Shown: positions 43,100 to 50,831 of the stretch, piece after piece | How the letters are laid out: each line of letters begins with the position of its first letter | How positions within the stretch are numbered: position 1 is the stretch's first letter | NCBI GenBank assembly: GCA_046349255.1 | Contig: JAXMCR010000003.1 | Location: 682,001 to 746,000 of the forward strand | Source: DAIODI01 sp046349255 | GTDB taxonomy: Bacteria; Pseudomonadota; Alphaproteobacteria; Rhizobiales; Aestuariivirgaceae | Reading direction: 5' to 3' | Length of the DNA stretch: 64,000 bases | Position numbers and translations under genes: made by a program | The notes under the pieces: generated by a model | Told to the model about the DNA's origin: nothing | What the model saw: the letters and a program-made list of their open reading frames with translations, nothing else | Databases searched by the model: none

Positions 43100-44140
43100 C
43101 TGACGCCGACGCTGCCGCGCGACGCAACCGCCACCGCCTGCCTCGCGATCATCGCGGCGGGCGTGGCGATCGCGTTGCTGCGCGAGGCGTCGAGCGTGTT
43201 CGCCCCGCTGGCGCTGGCGATCTTCATCATCGCCCTCGTCTCGCCGCTGCAGGCGGCGCTCAAGGCGCGGATGCCGGGGCTCGCCGCCACGCTGCTGACG
43301 GTCGTCGCGACGATCGCCGTGTGCGGTGCGTTCACCTGGCTCGTCGCGTGGGGCTTCGGGCGCGTCGGCGTGGCGCTTGTGGCGGACGCGGCAAGGCTCC
43401 AGGCCGTGTACGACCAGGCGGTCGCGTGGCTCGAGGGCCAGGGCCTCTCGGTGACGGGATTCTTCAGCGAACACTTCAGCGTCCGGTGGTTCATCGGCGC
43501 GGCCCAGCAGGTGACCGGCCGCGTCAACACGGCGCTCGGCTTCTGGCTGATCACGTTCGTCTACGTGATCATCGGCCTGATCGAACTCGACGACGCGGCG
43601 GCCCGGGCGCGCCGGCTGCCGGAGCCGGCCGCCTCCGTTCTGGTGGAGGGCAGCCGGTCGATGGCGGCGAAGTTCCGCCGCTACATGGTCGTGCGCACCC
43701 AGATGAGCCTGATCACCGGTCTGCTCGTCGCGCTGTTCACGTGGGCCATCGGGCTGCCGTTCGCCGCCGAATGGGGCGTAATCGCCTTCACGCTGAACTA
43801 CATCCCCTTTCTCGGGCCCTTCATCGCGACGATGTTCCCGACCGTCATCGCCACCATCCAGTTCGACACGTGGCAGGCGGTGATCCTCACGTTCGTGATG
43901 CTGAACGCGATCCAGTTCGTCGTCGGCAGCTGGCTCGAACCGCTCGTGTCGGGAAACGCGCTCTCGATCTCGCCGACGCTCGTTCTGTTCGCAGTGTTCT
44001 TCTGGACCTGGATGTGGGGCTTGTTCGGCACCTTCATCGGCGTGCCCATCACCATCGCGGCGCTGTCGTTCTGCGCCGCCAATCCCGCGTCCCGTTGGAT
44101 CAGCGACGTGCTGGGCGGCGGCAGGACGTCTGAAACCTAA
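43100..44140 (+). CDS. AI-2E family permease, probably translated from a CTG start
   Basis: 346-residue membrane protein of the AI-2E/PerM (UPF0118) family, with about eight helices and the conserved TLNYIPFLGPFIATM region. No ATG exists in frame before the first helix. The first available GTG, at 43163, would cut that helix, because hydrophobic sequence (ACLAIIAAG) precedes it. CTG at 43100 has GGAG ending six bases upstream (43090-43093, overlapping the M20 stop) and gives L-T-P-T-L-P-R-D before the helix. Substrate unknown. Confidence 0.75.
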   Translation: MTPTLPRDATATACLAIIAAGVAIALLREASSVFAPLALAIFIIALVSPLQAALKARMPGLAATLLTVVATIAVCGAFTWLVAWGFGRVGVALVADAARLQAVYDQAVAWLEGQGLSVTGFFSEHFSVRWFIGAAQQVTGRVNTALGFWLITFVYVIIGLIELDDAAARARRLPEPAASVLVEGSRSMAAKFRRYMVVRTQMSLITGLLVALFTWAIGLPFAAEWGVIAFTLNYIPFLGPFIATMFPTVIATIQFDTWQAVILTFVMLNAIQFVVGSWLEPLVSGNALSISPTLVLFAVFFWTWMWGLFGTFIGVPITIAALSFCAANPASRWISDVLGGGRTSET

Positions 44141-44172
44141 CGTCTACGGATCAACCCACGGAGGAGGACACG

Positions 44173-44532
44173 ATGAACGGAGTAATGACGGGTCGGGCGA
44201 TCGCGCTTGCGGCGCTCGTGGCGTTCGCGGGGCTGGCGGGCAGCGCCGTCACGACACGGACGGCGGAGGGTGCGACCAACAACAACTTCTCCTCCTCCCA
44301 GCGCAGCACGCAGTGCTCGCGCCGCGCCCAGGAGGAGGCCGACCGTGACGCACGCCGCCGCACCGGGCGCAACGCCGCCGCAGGCGCCGTCGTCGGCGGT
44401 ATCGCAGGCCGCAGCGCGCGCGGCGCAGGCATCGGCGCGGCGACCGGCGCGGGCGTCGGAATGGTGACGTCCCACAACGCCCGCTGGCAGACGATCTACA
44501 ACCGCGAATACCGCGCCTGCATCAATCGATAA
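44173..44532 (+). CDS. small secreted glycine-zipper protein
   Basis: 119 residues: signal peptide (about 1-34, ending AEGA), a Ser/Gln/Arg-rich stretch, then a glycine-zipper segment AAAGAVVGGIAGRSARGAGIG (about 70-92) similar to those in Rickettsia 17-kDa-type outer-membrane proteins. Cys at 48 and 116 could form a disulfide; there is no lipobox. ATG at 44173 follows GGAGGAGG. Function unknown. Confidence 0.75.
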   Translation: MNGVMTGRAIALAALVAFAGLAGSAVTTRTAEGATNNNFSSSQRSTQCSRRAQEEADRDARRRTGRNAAAGAVVGGIAGRSARGAGIGAATGAGVGMVTSHNARWQTIYNREYRACINR

Positions 44533-44538
44533 GAACGG

Positions 44539-44573
44539 CGGGCCGGCCGGACGCTTGCGTGCCTGCCGGCCCG
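44539..44573. terminator. dyad between the glycine-zipper and lipase genes
   Basis: Nine-base arms CGGGCCGGC and GCCGGCCCG separated by 17 bases, just after the stop at 44532. No T-run follows, so it is a possible terminator or mRNA-stabilising hairpin only. Confidence 0.4.
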
Positions 44574-44590
44574 ACTGACCGGGGGATAAC

Positions 44591-45532
44591 ATGCGTAAAG
44601 CGTATCGCGCCGCGCTGGCGGCGATCATCCTTGCACTGACTTTCGGGCTGCCGAACTCGCGTATTGCATCCGCGCAGCAGCTCGACTTCGCGCTGCTCTA
44701 CCAGGCGGCCCGCGTGGCGAACCTGTCGTACGACGGCGGTTCGGAGATCCTCGGCCGGGCGCTGGCGAAGCAGTCGCGCGCCTACGTCTCGACGCCGGGC
44801 GACACCGAGGTCCAGTACTTCATCGGCTACAACGACGCCCGCAAGATCCAGGTGATCGGCGTGCGCGGCACGAGCAACGAGATCAACTGGCGCCTCAACC
44901 GCGACATGCGCGGCGCGGTCGATCCGCGCACGGGCGTGATGTTCCATTCCGGCTTCAAGCGCGCCGCGGACGCGATCTACGCCGACGTGAAGCCGCGCCT
45001 GAAGAAGGGGTATCGCACCTACCTCACCGGCCACTCCATGGGCGGCGCGGTGGCGGCGATCCTCGGCATCTACCTCAGCCGCGACGGCTGGCCGCTCGAC
45101 GCGGTCATCACCTTCGGGCAGCCTAAGTTCACCGACGCGGCCGGCGTGAAGCTGTACGGCAGCCTGCCGATCATCCGCGTCATCAACCAGAACGACATCG
45201 TCTCGCTGCTGCCGGACGAAACGCTGCGCCGCACGCACGTGTTTCTCCACATCGGCAAGGCGGTCGTCCTCTATCCCGGCCCCTACTACGCCTTCGCGCC
45301 GGCTCCGCGCGCGACGGCGTTCTCGGACCGCTCGTTCGCGCGGTTCGTGTTCCAGGGCAGCATCCCCGATCACCGCATGGCGTTCTACGTGGCGAACCTC
45401 CGGCCGAAGGTCACGAAGGCGGAGCGGATCGACTTCGCCGACCGGGAACGCTTCATCGTGCGCCAATGGCCTCGACAATGGCCGACGAGCGGGCTCGACG
45501 CTTCGCAGAAGCGGCAGAACTTCGGCCCCTGA
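44591..45532 (+). CDS. class 3 lipase-like secreted hydrolase
   Basis: 313 residues with a signal peptide (about 1-26, ending IASA). The alpha/beta-hydrolase nucleophile elbow GHSMGGAVAAI lies near residue 143-153; VIGVRGTSNEINW and FHSGFKRAAD match the N-terminal part of class 3 (Mbeg1/lipase 3) enzymes, and the catalytic His is probably in THVFLHIGK or near the end. Periplasmic or secreted esterase; natural substrate unknown. Confidence 0.85.
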   Translation: MRKAYRAALAAIILALTFGLPNSRIASAQQLDFALLYQAARVANLSYDGGSEILGRALAKQSRAYVSTPGDTEVQYFIGYNDARKIQVIGVRGTSNEINWRLNRDMRGAVDPRTGVMFHSGFKRAADAIYADVKPRLKKGYRTYLTGHSMGGAVAAILGIYLSRDGWPLDAVITFGQPKFTDAAGVKLYGSLPIIRVINQNDIVSLLPDETLRRTHVFLHIGKAVVLYPGPYYAFAPAPRATAFSDRSFARFVFQGSIPDHRMAFYVANLRPKVTKAERIDFADRERFIVRQWPRQWPTSGLDASQKRQNFGP

Positions 45533-45640
45533 CGCCGCCGGGAACCGCGGCTCGCCCTGCGACGAGGAAACGCTGCAGGCGCCCGCCCCGTCGCTTCCCG
45601 AGCCGTGCCCGGCGCCAATCTTCGACGTACGCTGGCGGGA

Positions 45641-45973
45641 TCACCGGCGCGTCGGATGCAACTCGATCGGCTTTCCGTGCGGCGTCGCCTTCGCCGCGCG
45701 GTCCCATGCGTCGAGGCGCGCAAGGCGCTCCGGCGTCGTCATGACGCCCTTCGTCTCGACGAGGCTCTCTAAGGCTGCGAGCCAGCTCTCGTAGTACGGC
45801 CGCTGCGGATGGGACTTGAGCTCCGCGCCCAGCGTCTCCGCCCATTCGGTCCACGTGAAGACGCCGCGCTCGTGGAGCTTCACCGCCATGGCGAAGGCCT
45901 GCGCCTCCCACGGCTCGGCGAAGACCGGCCCGTCGGCATCCTTCGGGAGGCGCTCGGAGTCAGCAACCTTCAA
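45641..45973 (-). CDS. nitrile hydratase accessory (activator) protein
   Basis: 110 residues. GPVFAEPWEAQAFAMAVKLHERGVFTW (residues about 14-40) is typical of the small P14K-like proteins that insert cobalt into nitrile hydratase, and also resembles the N-terminal domain of the beta subunit. TTG at 45973 overlaps the upstream beta gene by 14 bases and has GGGAG seven bases before it; ATG at 45997 is the alternative. It is last in the nitrile hydratase operon. Confidence 0.8.
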   Translation of the reverse strand: MKVADSERLPKDADGPVFAEPWEAQAFAMAVKLHERGVFTWTEWAETLGAELKSHPQRPYYESWLAALESLVETKGVMTTPERLARLDAWDRAAKATPHGKPIELHPTRR

Positions 45974-46610
45974 GATAGGGCTCCCACAGGTCGGCATGAA
46001 TCACGTCGCGAGACGGGCGGCCCCATACCTCGGACGCCGCAAAGCGCACGGTGTAGAGATGACGCGGGTCCTCGCCCTTACCCTGAGCATTGGAATCCGG
46101 GAACACGTGCGCGCCGTGCCAGGCGACGATGTCGCCCGTGTGCCCACGCAGGTAGCGCGGCAGCCGCGTGTGATGCGCGGGATTGAGGTGGCGCGTGCGC
46201 ACGCGGTCGCCGACGTTGAAGGCGGGCGCGCCCGCAACCTCGCGCCGGTACGTGCCCTGCGCAGTGACGGCTGGCCACACGGCCTCCGGTGCGGTGGGCG
46301 TCACGGTCTTCGCGGGCGCTGAGACGCGGCCAGTGCGCATCTCTTCCGCGGTTGCCAGCCCATGCCTCGGCAGAAGCAGCTCGAGACCGTTCAGCCAATG
46401 CTCGTAATAGCTCGTGGTGATGTAGCGGCCGGGCTCCATCGCCTCGCAGGCCGCACGGTCCTCGTCCAGCGTCCACCCGCCGACGTCGCCGACGGCAGAC
46501 ATCAGCGCGAACATGCGCGCCTCCCACGGCGCGCGAAAGACGGGCTCATTCGCGTCCGCCACCACCGGACCGAATCCCATCATGCCGCCGCAGTCGTGGG
46601 CGCCGTTCAT
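45960..46610 (-). CDS. nitrile hydratase beta subunit, copy 2
   Basis: 216 residues with both beta-subunit parts: the N-terminal helical arm (MNGAHDCGGMMGFGPV ... EHWLNGLELLL) and the C-terminal SH3-like barrel (FNVGDRVRTRHLNPAHHTRLPRYLRG ... HLYTVRFAASEVWG as boundaries). ATG at 46610 overlaps the stop of copy 1 by four bases. The copies differ across their length but keep the conserved barrel arginines, so both may be functional. Confidence 0.88.
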   Translation of the reverse strand: MNGAHDCGGMMGFGPVVADANEPVFRAPWEARMFALMSAVGDVGGWTLDEDRAACEAMEPGRYITTSYYEHWLNGLELLLPRHGLATAEEMRTGRVSAPAKTVTPTAPEAVWPAVTAQGTYRREVAGAPAFNVGDRVRTRHLNPAHHTRLPRYLRGHTGDIVAWHGAHVFPDSNAQGKGEDPRHLYTVRFAASEVWGRPSRDVIHADLWEPYLEGC

Positions 46611-47263
46611 GCACGCCTCTCGAGATAGGGCTCCCACAGGTCGATGCAAACGGCGTCGTTGGTATCCTTCCCCCATAGCTCGCGCGCCGTGAAGCGCACG
46701 GTGTAGAGCCACTGCGGGTCCTCGCCCAAACCATAGGCGTTGGAATCCGGAAACACGTGCGTGCCGTGCACCGCCACGATCTGGCCCGCCTTGCCGCGGG
46801 CGTAGCGGGGCAGACGCGTGTGGCCCCGCGGGTTGATGTTCAGAGTACGGATCTTGTCGCCGATCGCAAAACCCTGCGGCCGGTTGCTCGGGCGATCAGC
46901 TGGACCGCCGGCGGCGAGGATTCCCGCAATCATCGCCGCTGTCGCCACGCGTTTCACGGGCTTGGGCGGCACGTCCATGCGGCCTTGCTGCTCTTCCATC
47001 GCCGTCACGAGGCCCAGCTCGATCAGCTGCTGCACCAGCGCATAATGGCGCATCTCGTAATAGCTCGCGGGCCAGTACTGCATCGCTGGCAGCCGTTCGC
47101 GGGCATGGCGGGCCTCGTCGATGTTCCACGAGCCCGTCATGCCCATGGCGAGCACCAGCGCGAAGGCGCGCGGCTCCCATGCGGCATGCCACACGGGCTC
47201 GTCGGTCTCGGCCCTCACCGGGCCAAAACCCTGGAAACCGCCCATGTCGTGCGGGCCGTTCAT
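46607..47263 (-). CDS. nitrile hydratase beta subunit, copy 1
   Basis: 218 residues: helical arm (GFQGFGPVRAETDEPVWHAAWEPRAFAL region, about 9-36), linker, and SH3-like barrel (IGDKIRTLNINPRGHTRLPRYARGK, then WLYTVRFTARELWG). Overlaps the alpha gene by four bases (ATGA), the usual alpha-beta order of cobalt-type enzymes. With copy 2 immediately after it, the enzyme could be a mixed alpha-beta-beta' assembly or use alternative beta partners. Confidence 0.88.
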   Translation of the reverse strand: MNGPHDMGGFQGFGPVRAETDEPVWHAAWEPRAFALVLAMGMTGSWNIDEARHARERLPAMQYWPASYYEMRHYALVQQLIELGLVTAMEEQQGRMDVPPKPVKRVATAAMIAGILAAGGPADRPSNRPQGFAIGDKIRTLNINPRGHTRLPRYARGKAGQIVAVHGTHVFPDSNAYGLGEDPQWLYTVRFTARELWGKDTNDAVCIDLWEPYLERRA

Positions 47264-47913
47264 GCAGTGACCGTGACGAGGCCGGTGCCGATCATTGAAT
47301 TGCGAGTCACGATCGCGGCGAGTTGCTCCTCGCTCCAGCCCTCCGTGCCGGCCGGTCGCATCGGGATCACGAGGTAGCGGACCTCAGCCGTTGAGTCCCA
47401 CACCTGCACCACCGTCGTCTCCGGCAGCTCGACGCCGAACTCGGCCAGCACCGCGCGCGGCTCGATCACGGCCCGCGACCGGTACGGCATGGATTTGTAC
47501 CAGACCGGCGGCAATCCGAGCACCGGCCACGGGTAACAGGAGCACAGCGTGCACACGACCATGTTGTGAACATCGGGCGTGTTGAAGAGCGCCACCATGT
47601 GCTCGCCTTGACGCCCGGCAAACCCGAGCGAGGCGATCGCGGCGGTGGCATCGCGCCTCAGCCAGTCCGCAAAGGCGGGATCGACCCAAGCCTTCGCCAC
47701 GACGCGCGCTCCGTTGCGCGGCCCGATCTTCGTCTCGTAGGTTTCGATCAGCACATCGAGCGCCGCAGGGTCCACGTACCCCTTTTCCACCAGCAGCGAT
47801 TCAAGCGCCCGCACCCGCAGCGCAATCGGCGACAGTTCCGAACCGGCATCGCCGTGGCCGTGCGCGTGGTCATGTCCGTGATGATGATCGTCGCCGTCGT
47901 GCGGCATTCCCAT
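47260..47913 (-). CDS. nitrile hydratase alpha subunit, cobalt type
   Basis: 217 residues; hydrates nitriles to amides. The metal-binding claw is C-T-L-C-S-C at 121-126. Thr in the second position indicates non-corrin Co(III) rather than Fe, and Cys124 and Cys126 (the second and third Cys) are the ones oxidised in known enzymes. YPWPVLGLPPVWYKS follows as in all members. The N-terminus carries an unusual His/Asp-rich tail (residues about 5-22, DDHHHGHDHAHGHGD), which may bind metal. It is the first gene of the operon alpha-beta-beta'-activator. Confidence 0.95.
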   Translation of the reverse strand: MGMPHDGDDHHHGHDHAHGHGDAGSELSPIALRVRALESLLVEKGYVDPAALDVLIETYETKIGPRNGARVVAKAWVDPAFADWLRRDATAAIASLGFAGRQGEHMVALFNTPDVHNMVVCTLCSCYPWPVLGLPPVWYKSMPYRSRAVIEPRAVLAEFGVELPETTVVQVWDSTAEVRYLVIPMRPAGTEGWSEEQLAAIVTRNSMIGTGLVTVTA

Positions 47914-48051
47914 GTCTCCGTTTCACGAGGACGAGTTTATCGGAGCAGTTGCCCACGTGAAAGCCGCGCGAGCACTTGTGTTGCGCAAATGCCATCCGTA
48001 CGGTGCAGACGGGATCGGGGGCTTCGACCTGTCATCAGGGGAGAGACGGCA

Positions 48052-48348
48052 GTGGACATTCTTTCCATCATACTTCAGCTCGTGGGTGGCGCGGTCGGCG
48101 GCAATGCCGCCGGCGGCATTCTCAAGAACCAGAGCCTCGGCGGGGCCGGCAACTCGATCGCGGGCGCGATCGGCGGCATCATCTTGGGCCAGGTCGTGTC
48201 GCGGCTGACGCACGGCGCTGTGAGTGCCGACGCGGTGGCCGCCGCCACGCAAGGCATGGATTTCGGCGCGATCATCTCGAACCTCGCTTCGAGCGGCGTC
48301 GGCGGCGCACTGCTCACCGCCATCGTCGGCGCGCTCAAGAACCGCTGA
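48052..48348 (+). CDS. small glycine-rich hydrophobic protein
   Basis: 98 residues starting with GTG; GGGGAGAG lies six bases upstream. Gly/Ala-rich zipper-like segments (LVGGAVGGNAAGG and NSIAGAIGGIILGQVV, residues about 8-45) and a C-terminal GVGGALLTAIVGALK suggest membrane association or self-assembly. Family not recognised. The open frame extends far upstream but only as an antisense shadow of the nitrile hydratase alpha gene. A strong terminator follows. Confidence 0.65.
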   Translation: MDILSIILQLVGGAVGGNAAGGILKNQSLGGAGNSIAGAIGGIILGQVVSRLTHGAVSADAVAAATQGMDFGAIISNLASSGVGGALLTAIVGALKNR

Positions 48349-48362
48349 GTTTTCGCATATCG

Positions 48363-48390
48363 GGCCGGACATCCGTGTCCGGCCTTCTTT
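48363..48390 (+). terminator. rho-independent terminator
   Basis: Perfect 9-bp stem GGCCGGACA / TGTCCGGCC with a TCCG loop and a TTCTTT tail, 15 bases after the stop of the small glycine-rich gene. It may also serve the convergent SDR gene. Confidence 0.85.
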
Positions 48391-49130
48391 CATTCGAGTG
48401 TGCGCGTGTTGCGGATACCGGCGGTCTCGCCGCCATCCACCGGGATGATCGCGCCATTCAGGTAGCTCGCCTTGTCCGACAGCAGGAAGGCGATTACCTC
48501 GCCCACCTCACGCGGTCCCGCCATCCGGCCGACCGGGATCCTGAGTTCGAGTTCGCGCCGCTTGCGGTCGTCATCGAGCACGCGCTGCATCATGCGCGTA
48601 GCAATCTGGCCTGGACAGATGGCGTTGAAGCGCACGAGGTGGCCAAGCTCCAGCGCCAGCGATTGCGTCAGGCCGATGATGGCGGACTTCGAGGCCGTGT
48701 AGAGGGAAAGGTCCTCCTCTCCGGCAAGCCCGGCGACCGAAGAGACATTTACCACTGCACCCCTCCCGGCGATCAAGCCGTCGAGTGCAAGGCGCGTCAT
48801 CAGGTAGACGCTGCGGGCGTTGACCCGCACGATCAGGTCCCAGTCATCGACGGTGGTTTCGGCAAAGCGCTTGCGCCGGCCGATGCCCGCATTGTTGACG
48901 AGGCCGGCGATGCGCCCTTCGCCCAGCGCCAGGGCGCGGTCCACGATGGCGCGGCAGCCCGCCTCCTCCCCGACATCCGCCTCGACATAGACCGATCCGG
49001 CAATCTCCCGCTCTGCGGCTGTGCCGGCTACCGGATCGCGCCCGGCGATCACGACACGGTGCCCTTCGCCTGCAAGAATTTCCGCAGCAGCACGGCCGAT
49101 GCCGTGCGTACCGCCCGTGACGATGTACAT
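48390..49130 (-). CDS. short-chain dehydrogenase/reductase
   Basis: 246-residue classical SDR. Cofactor motif TGGTHGIG (about 6-13), NNAG (about 84-87), and the catalytic Ser-Tyr-Lys set with NVSSVAGLAGEEDLSLYTASKSA (Ser near 131, YxxxK near 145-149 as landmarks). C-terminal GRMAGPREVGEVIAFLLSD is typical. NAD(P)H-dependent oxidoreductase; substrate unknown. No obvious partner nearby. Confidence 0.88.
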   Translation of the reverse strand: MYIVTGGTHGIGRAAAEILAGEGHRVVIAGRDPVAGTAAEREIAGSVYVEADVGEEAGCRAIVDRALALGEGRIAGLVNNAGIGRRKRFAETTVDDWDLIVRVNARSVYLMTRLALDGLIAGRGAVVNVSSVAGLAGEEDLSLYTASKSAIIGLTQSLALELGHLVRFNAICPGQIATRMMQRVLDDDRKRRELELRIPVGRMAGPREVGEVIAFLLSDKASYLNGAIIPVDGGETAGIRNTRTLE

Positions 49131-49172
49131 GTGAACCCGCTGTTCCGTTGGCGTCGAAACGCCACCATAGCG

Positions 49173-49634
49173 CTAGAGAAGGAGGCCCGCATCGGGGGCG
49201 TATTCGGTGAGGAACGTCTTGGGGAATGTCATGCGGCCGAGCGCATCGGGCACGTTGCGGTTCGTGTCGGTGCGCCAAAGCGCGATCGCGCCGGCCTCGT
49301 ACCCGGGGAGGAACCGCGGCATCAGCACGGGCTGTTCGATTTGCGGGTCGTACGAGCCTTCGGCGGCGCGCGCCGTGACACGAAACCGCTCGACCGCGAT
49401 GAGCGCCAGCGCCGCCCGGTTGACGGGCGCACCATCGATCGACAGACGGCTCATCCAGTTCTGGTTCGCCGTCAGCACGACGAGATAGTCGCGCTCAGCC
49501 AGGCGCAAGTCGGGCGCGAGCACGTTCGACCGGTCGATCACCTCGAACGACCAGCTGACGAATTGCATGAGGTTGCCGGCCATCGCCGCCCGATTGTTCC
49601 GGCGGTAGACCGACTTGAACTCGACCCTGTCCAT
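49173..49634 (-). CDS. unrecognised 153-residue protein
   Basis: Soluble, no signal peptide or membrane helix. It starts MDRVEFKSVYRRNNRAAM and contains FVSWSFEVIDR, MSRLSIDGAPVNRAALALIAVERFRV and a Pro-rich stretch QPVLMPRFLPGYE. I cannot assign a family. It lies between the SDR and oxyR genes on the same strand, 72 bases after oxyR. Confidence 0.6.
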   Translation of the reverse strand: MDRVEFKSVYRRNNRAAMAGNLMQFVSWSFEVIDRSNVLAPDLRLAERDYLVVLTANQNWMSRLSIDGAPVNRAALALIAVERFRVTARAAEGSYDPQIEQPVLMPRFLPGYEAGAIALWRTDTNRNVPDALGRMTFPKTFLTEYAPDAGLLL

Positions 49635-49706
49635 GCGCTCGTGGGTATTGCCGCGCGCCGGAGGAGAAAAGTTAAGTCTCGGTAAGGCGCAACGATCGGG
49701 AAAAAG

Positions 49707-50630
49707 TCACAGGCGCGACGACTTGCGAGCGCTGTTCCGCTGGCCGATGGACGCGGCGCGGGCGATCTCGGCAACCTGGTCGAGTTCGCCGGAGAGCGGG
49801 CTCGACTTGCGCCACACCATGCCGATGGTCCGCGACGGCTCGGGCTTCCGGAAGCGCGCGATCGACACGTCGGCGGAGCGCGTTTCGACCGGCACCGCCA
49901 TTTCGGGAATCAGCGTGACGCCGATCCCAGCGCCCACCATCTGGACGAGCGTCGACAGCGTGCTGCCCTCGAGGAGTTCGCGCGGCACGACGGCGTTGAC
50001 CTTGCAGAACGCGAGCGCCTGGTCGCGGAAACAGTGCCCCTCCTCGAGCAGCAGCAATCGCATGTCGCGCAAGGCTTCGAGATTCGGCGCGGGCTTCCCG
50101 TCGTCCTCGCGCGGCCGCACCAGTACGAACGGCTCCTCGAACAGGGGCACCTCGGCAAACGAGGGTTCCGACACGGGCAGCGCGACGATCGCAGCGTCGA
50201 GCCGCCCGGCCAGCAGTTCCTGCACGAGCCGCGCCGTGAGCGTCTCGCGCACGTGCAGATCGAGCCCCGGATAGAGGCGGGAGAGGTCGCCGATGAGGCC
50301 GGGAAGGAGATAGGGCGCGACCGTCGGGATGACGCCGAGCCGGAGGCGACCCGCGAGGCGCCCGCTCGCCGTCCGGGCGAGATCGCCCAGCTCGTCGACC
50401 GACCGGAGGATGTCGCGGATCCGCGCCGACAGCGTCTCGCCGAACGCGGTGAGCCGCACCTGGCGGGCGCTGCGCTCGAACAGCGGCGCGCCGAGCCCCT
50501 CCTCCAGTTCCTTGATCTGCAGGGAGAGCGCGGGCTGCGAGATGGCGGAGGCTTCCGCAGCCTTGCCGAAGTGGCCGTGCCGGGCCAGCGCCTCGAAGTA
50601 GCGCAGCTGCTTGAGTGTGACGTTCGTCAT
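49707..50630 (-). CDS. oxyR: LysR-type peroxide sensor OxyR
   Basis: 307 residues. N-terminal LysR winged helix (1-60, HFGKAAEASAISQPALSLQIKELE spanning the HTH) and substrate-binding-like domain with the redox pair Cys200 and Cys209 in GHCFRDQALAFC, matching Cys199/Cys208 of E. coli OxyR. Divergently transcribed from katG, the classic OxyR target. The start codon lies inside a dyad that may be its own operator. Confidence 0.93.
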   Translation of the reverse strand: MTNVTLKQLRYFEALARHGHFGKAAEASAISQPALSLQIKELEEGLGAPLFERSARQVRLTAFGETLSARIRDILRSVDELGDLARTASGRLAGRLRLGVIPTVAPYLLPGLIGDLSRLYPGLDLHVRETLTARLVQELLAGRLDAAIVALPVSEPSFAEVPLFEEPFVLVRPREDDGKPAPNLEALRDMRLLLLEEGHCFRDQALAFCKVNAVVPRELLEGSTLSTLVQMVGAGIGVTLIPEMAVPVETRSADVSIARFRKPEPSRTIGMVWRKSSPLSGELDQVAEIARAASIGQRNSARKSSRL

Positions 50631-50643
50631 AAGTCAAGCTTAT
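50629..50643. promoter_or_regulatory. candidate OxyR operator at the oxyR start
   Basis: ATAAG-TCAAG-CTTAT is a perfect 5-bp inverted repeat with T-N11-A spacing, overlapping the oxyR ATG. An AT-rich stretch follows to about 50690. OxyR normally binds four ATAG-like elements; a second pair may lie in this AT-rich part but is not clear. Confidence 0.45.
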
Positions 50644-50831
50644 CGTTGCAATCAGAAAATACAACTTAATCAAATCAAGCGGCTCGGCTAGGGTCCGCGC
50701 CGATGATCAGCAACACACGGGCAGCCAGGCCCCCGGTCCTTCAGGTCATCGACAGAATTCGGTGATCCATGGGGTCCGAGAGCGCACTGGCGGTCCGGAC
50801 GATTTCACGACAACGAGCAGCGGAGAGAACA

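Noticed and set aside
45641..47913. Operon considered as thiocyanate hydrolase
   Set aside because: Thiocyanate hydrolase splits the beta protein into two short subunits. Here both beta genes are full length with arm and barrel, so nitrile hydratase is the better call.
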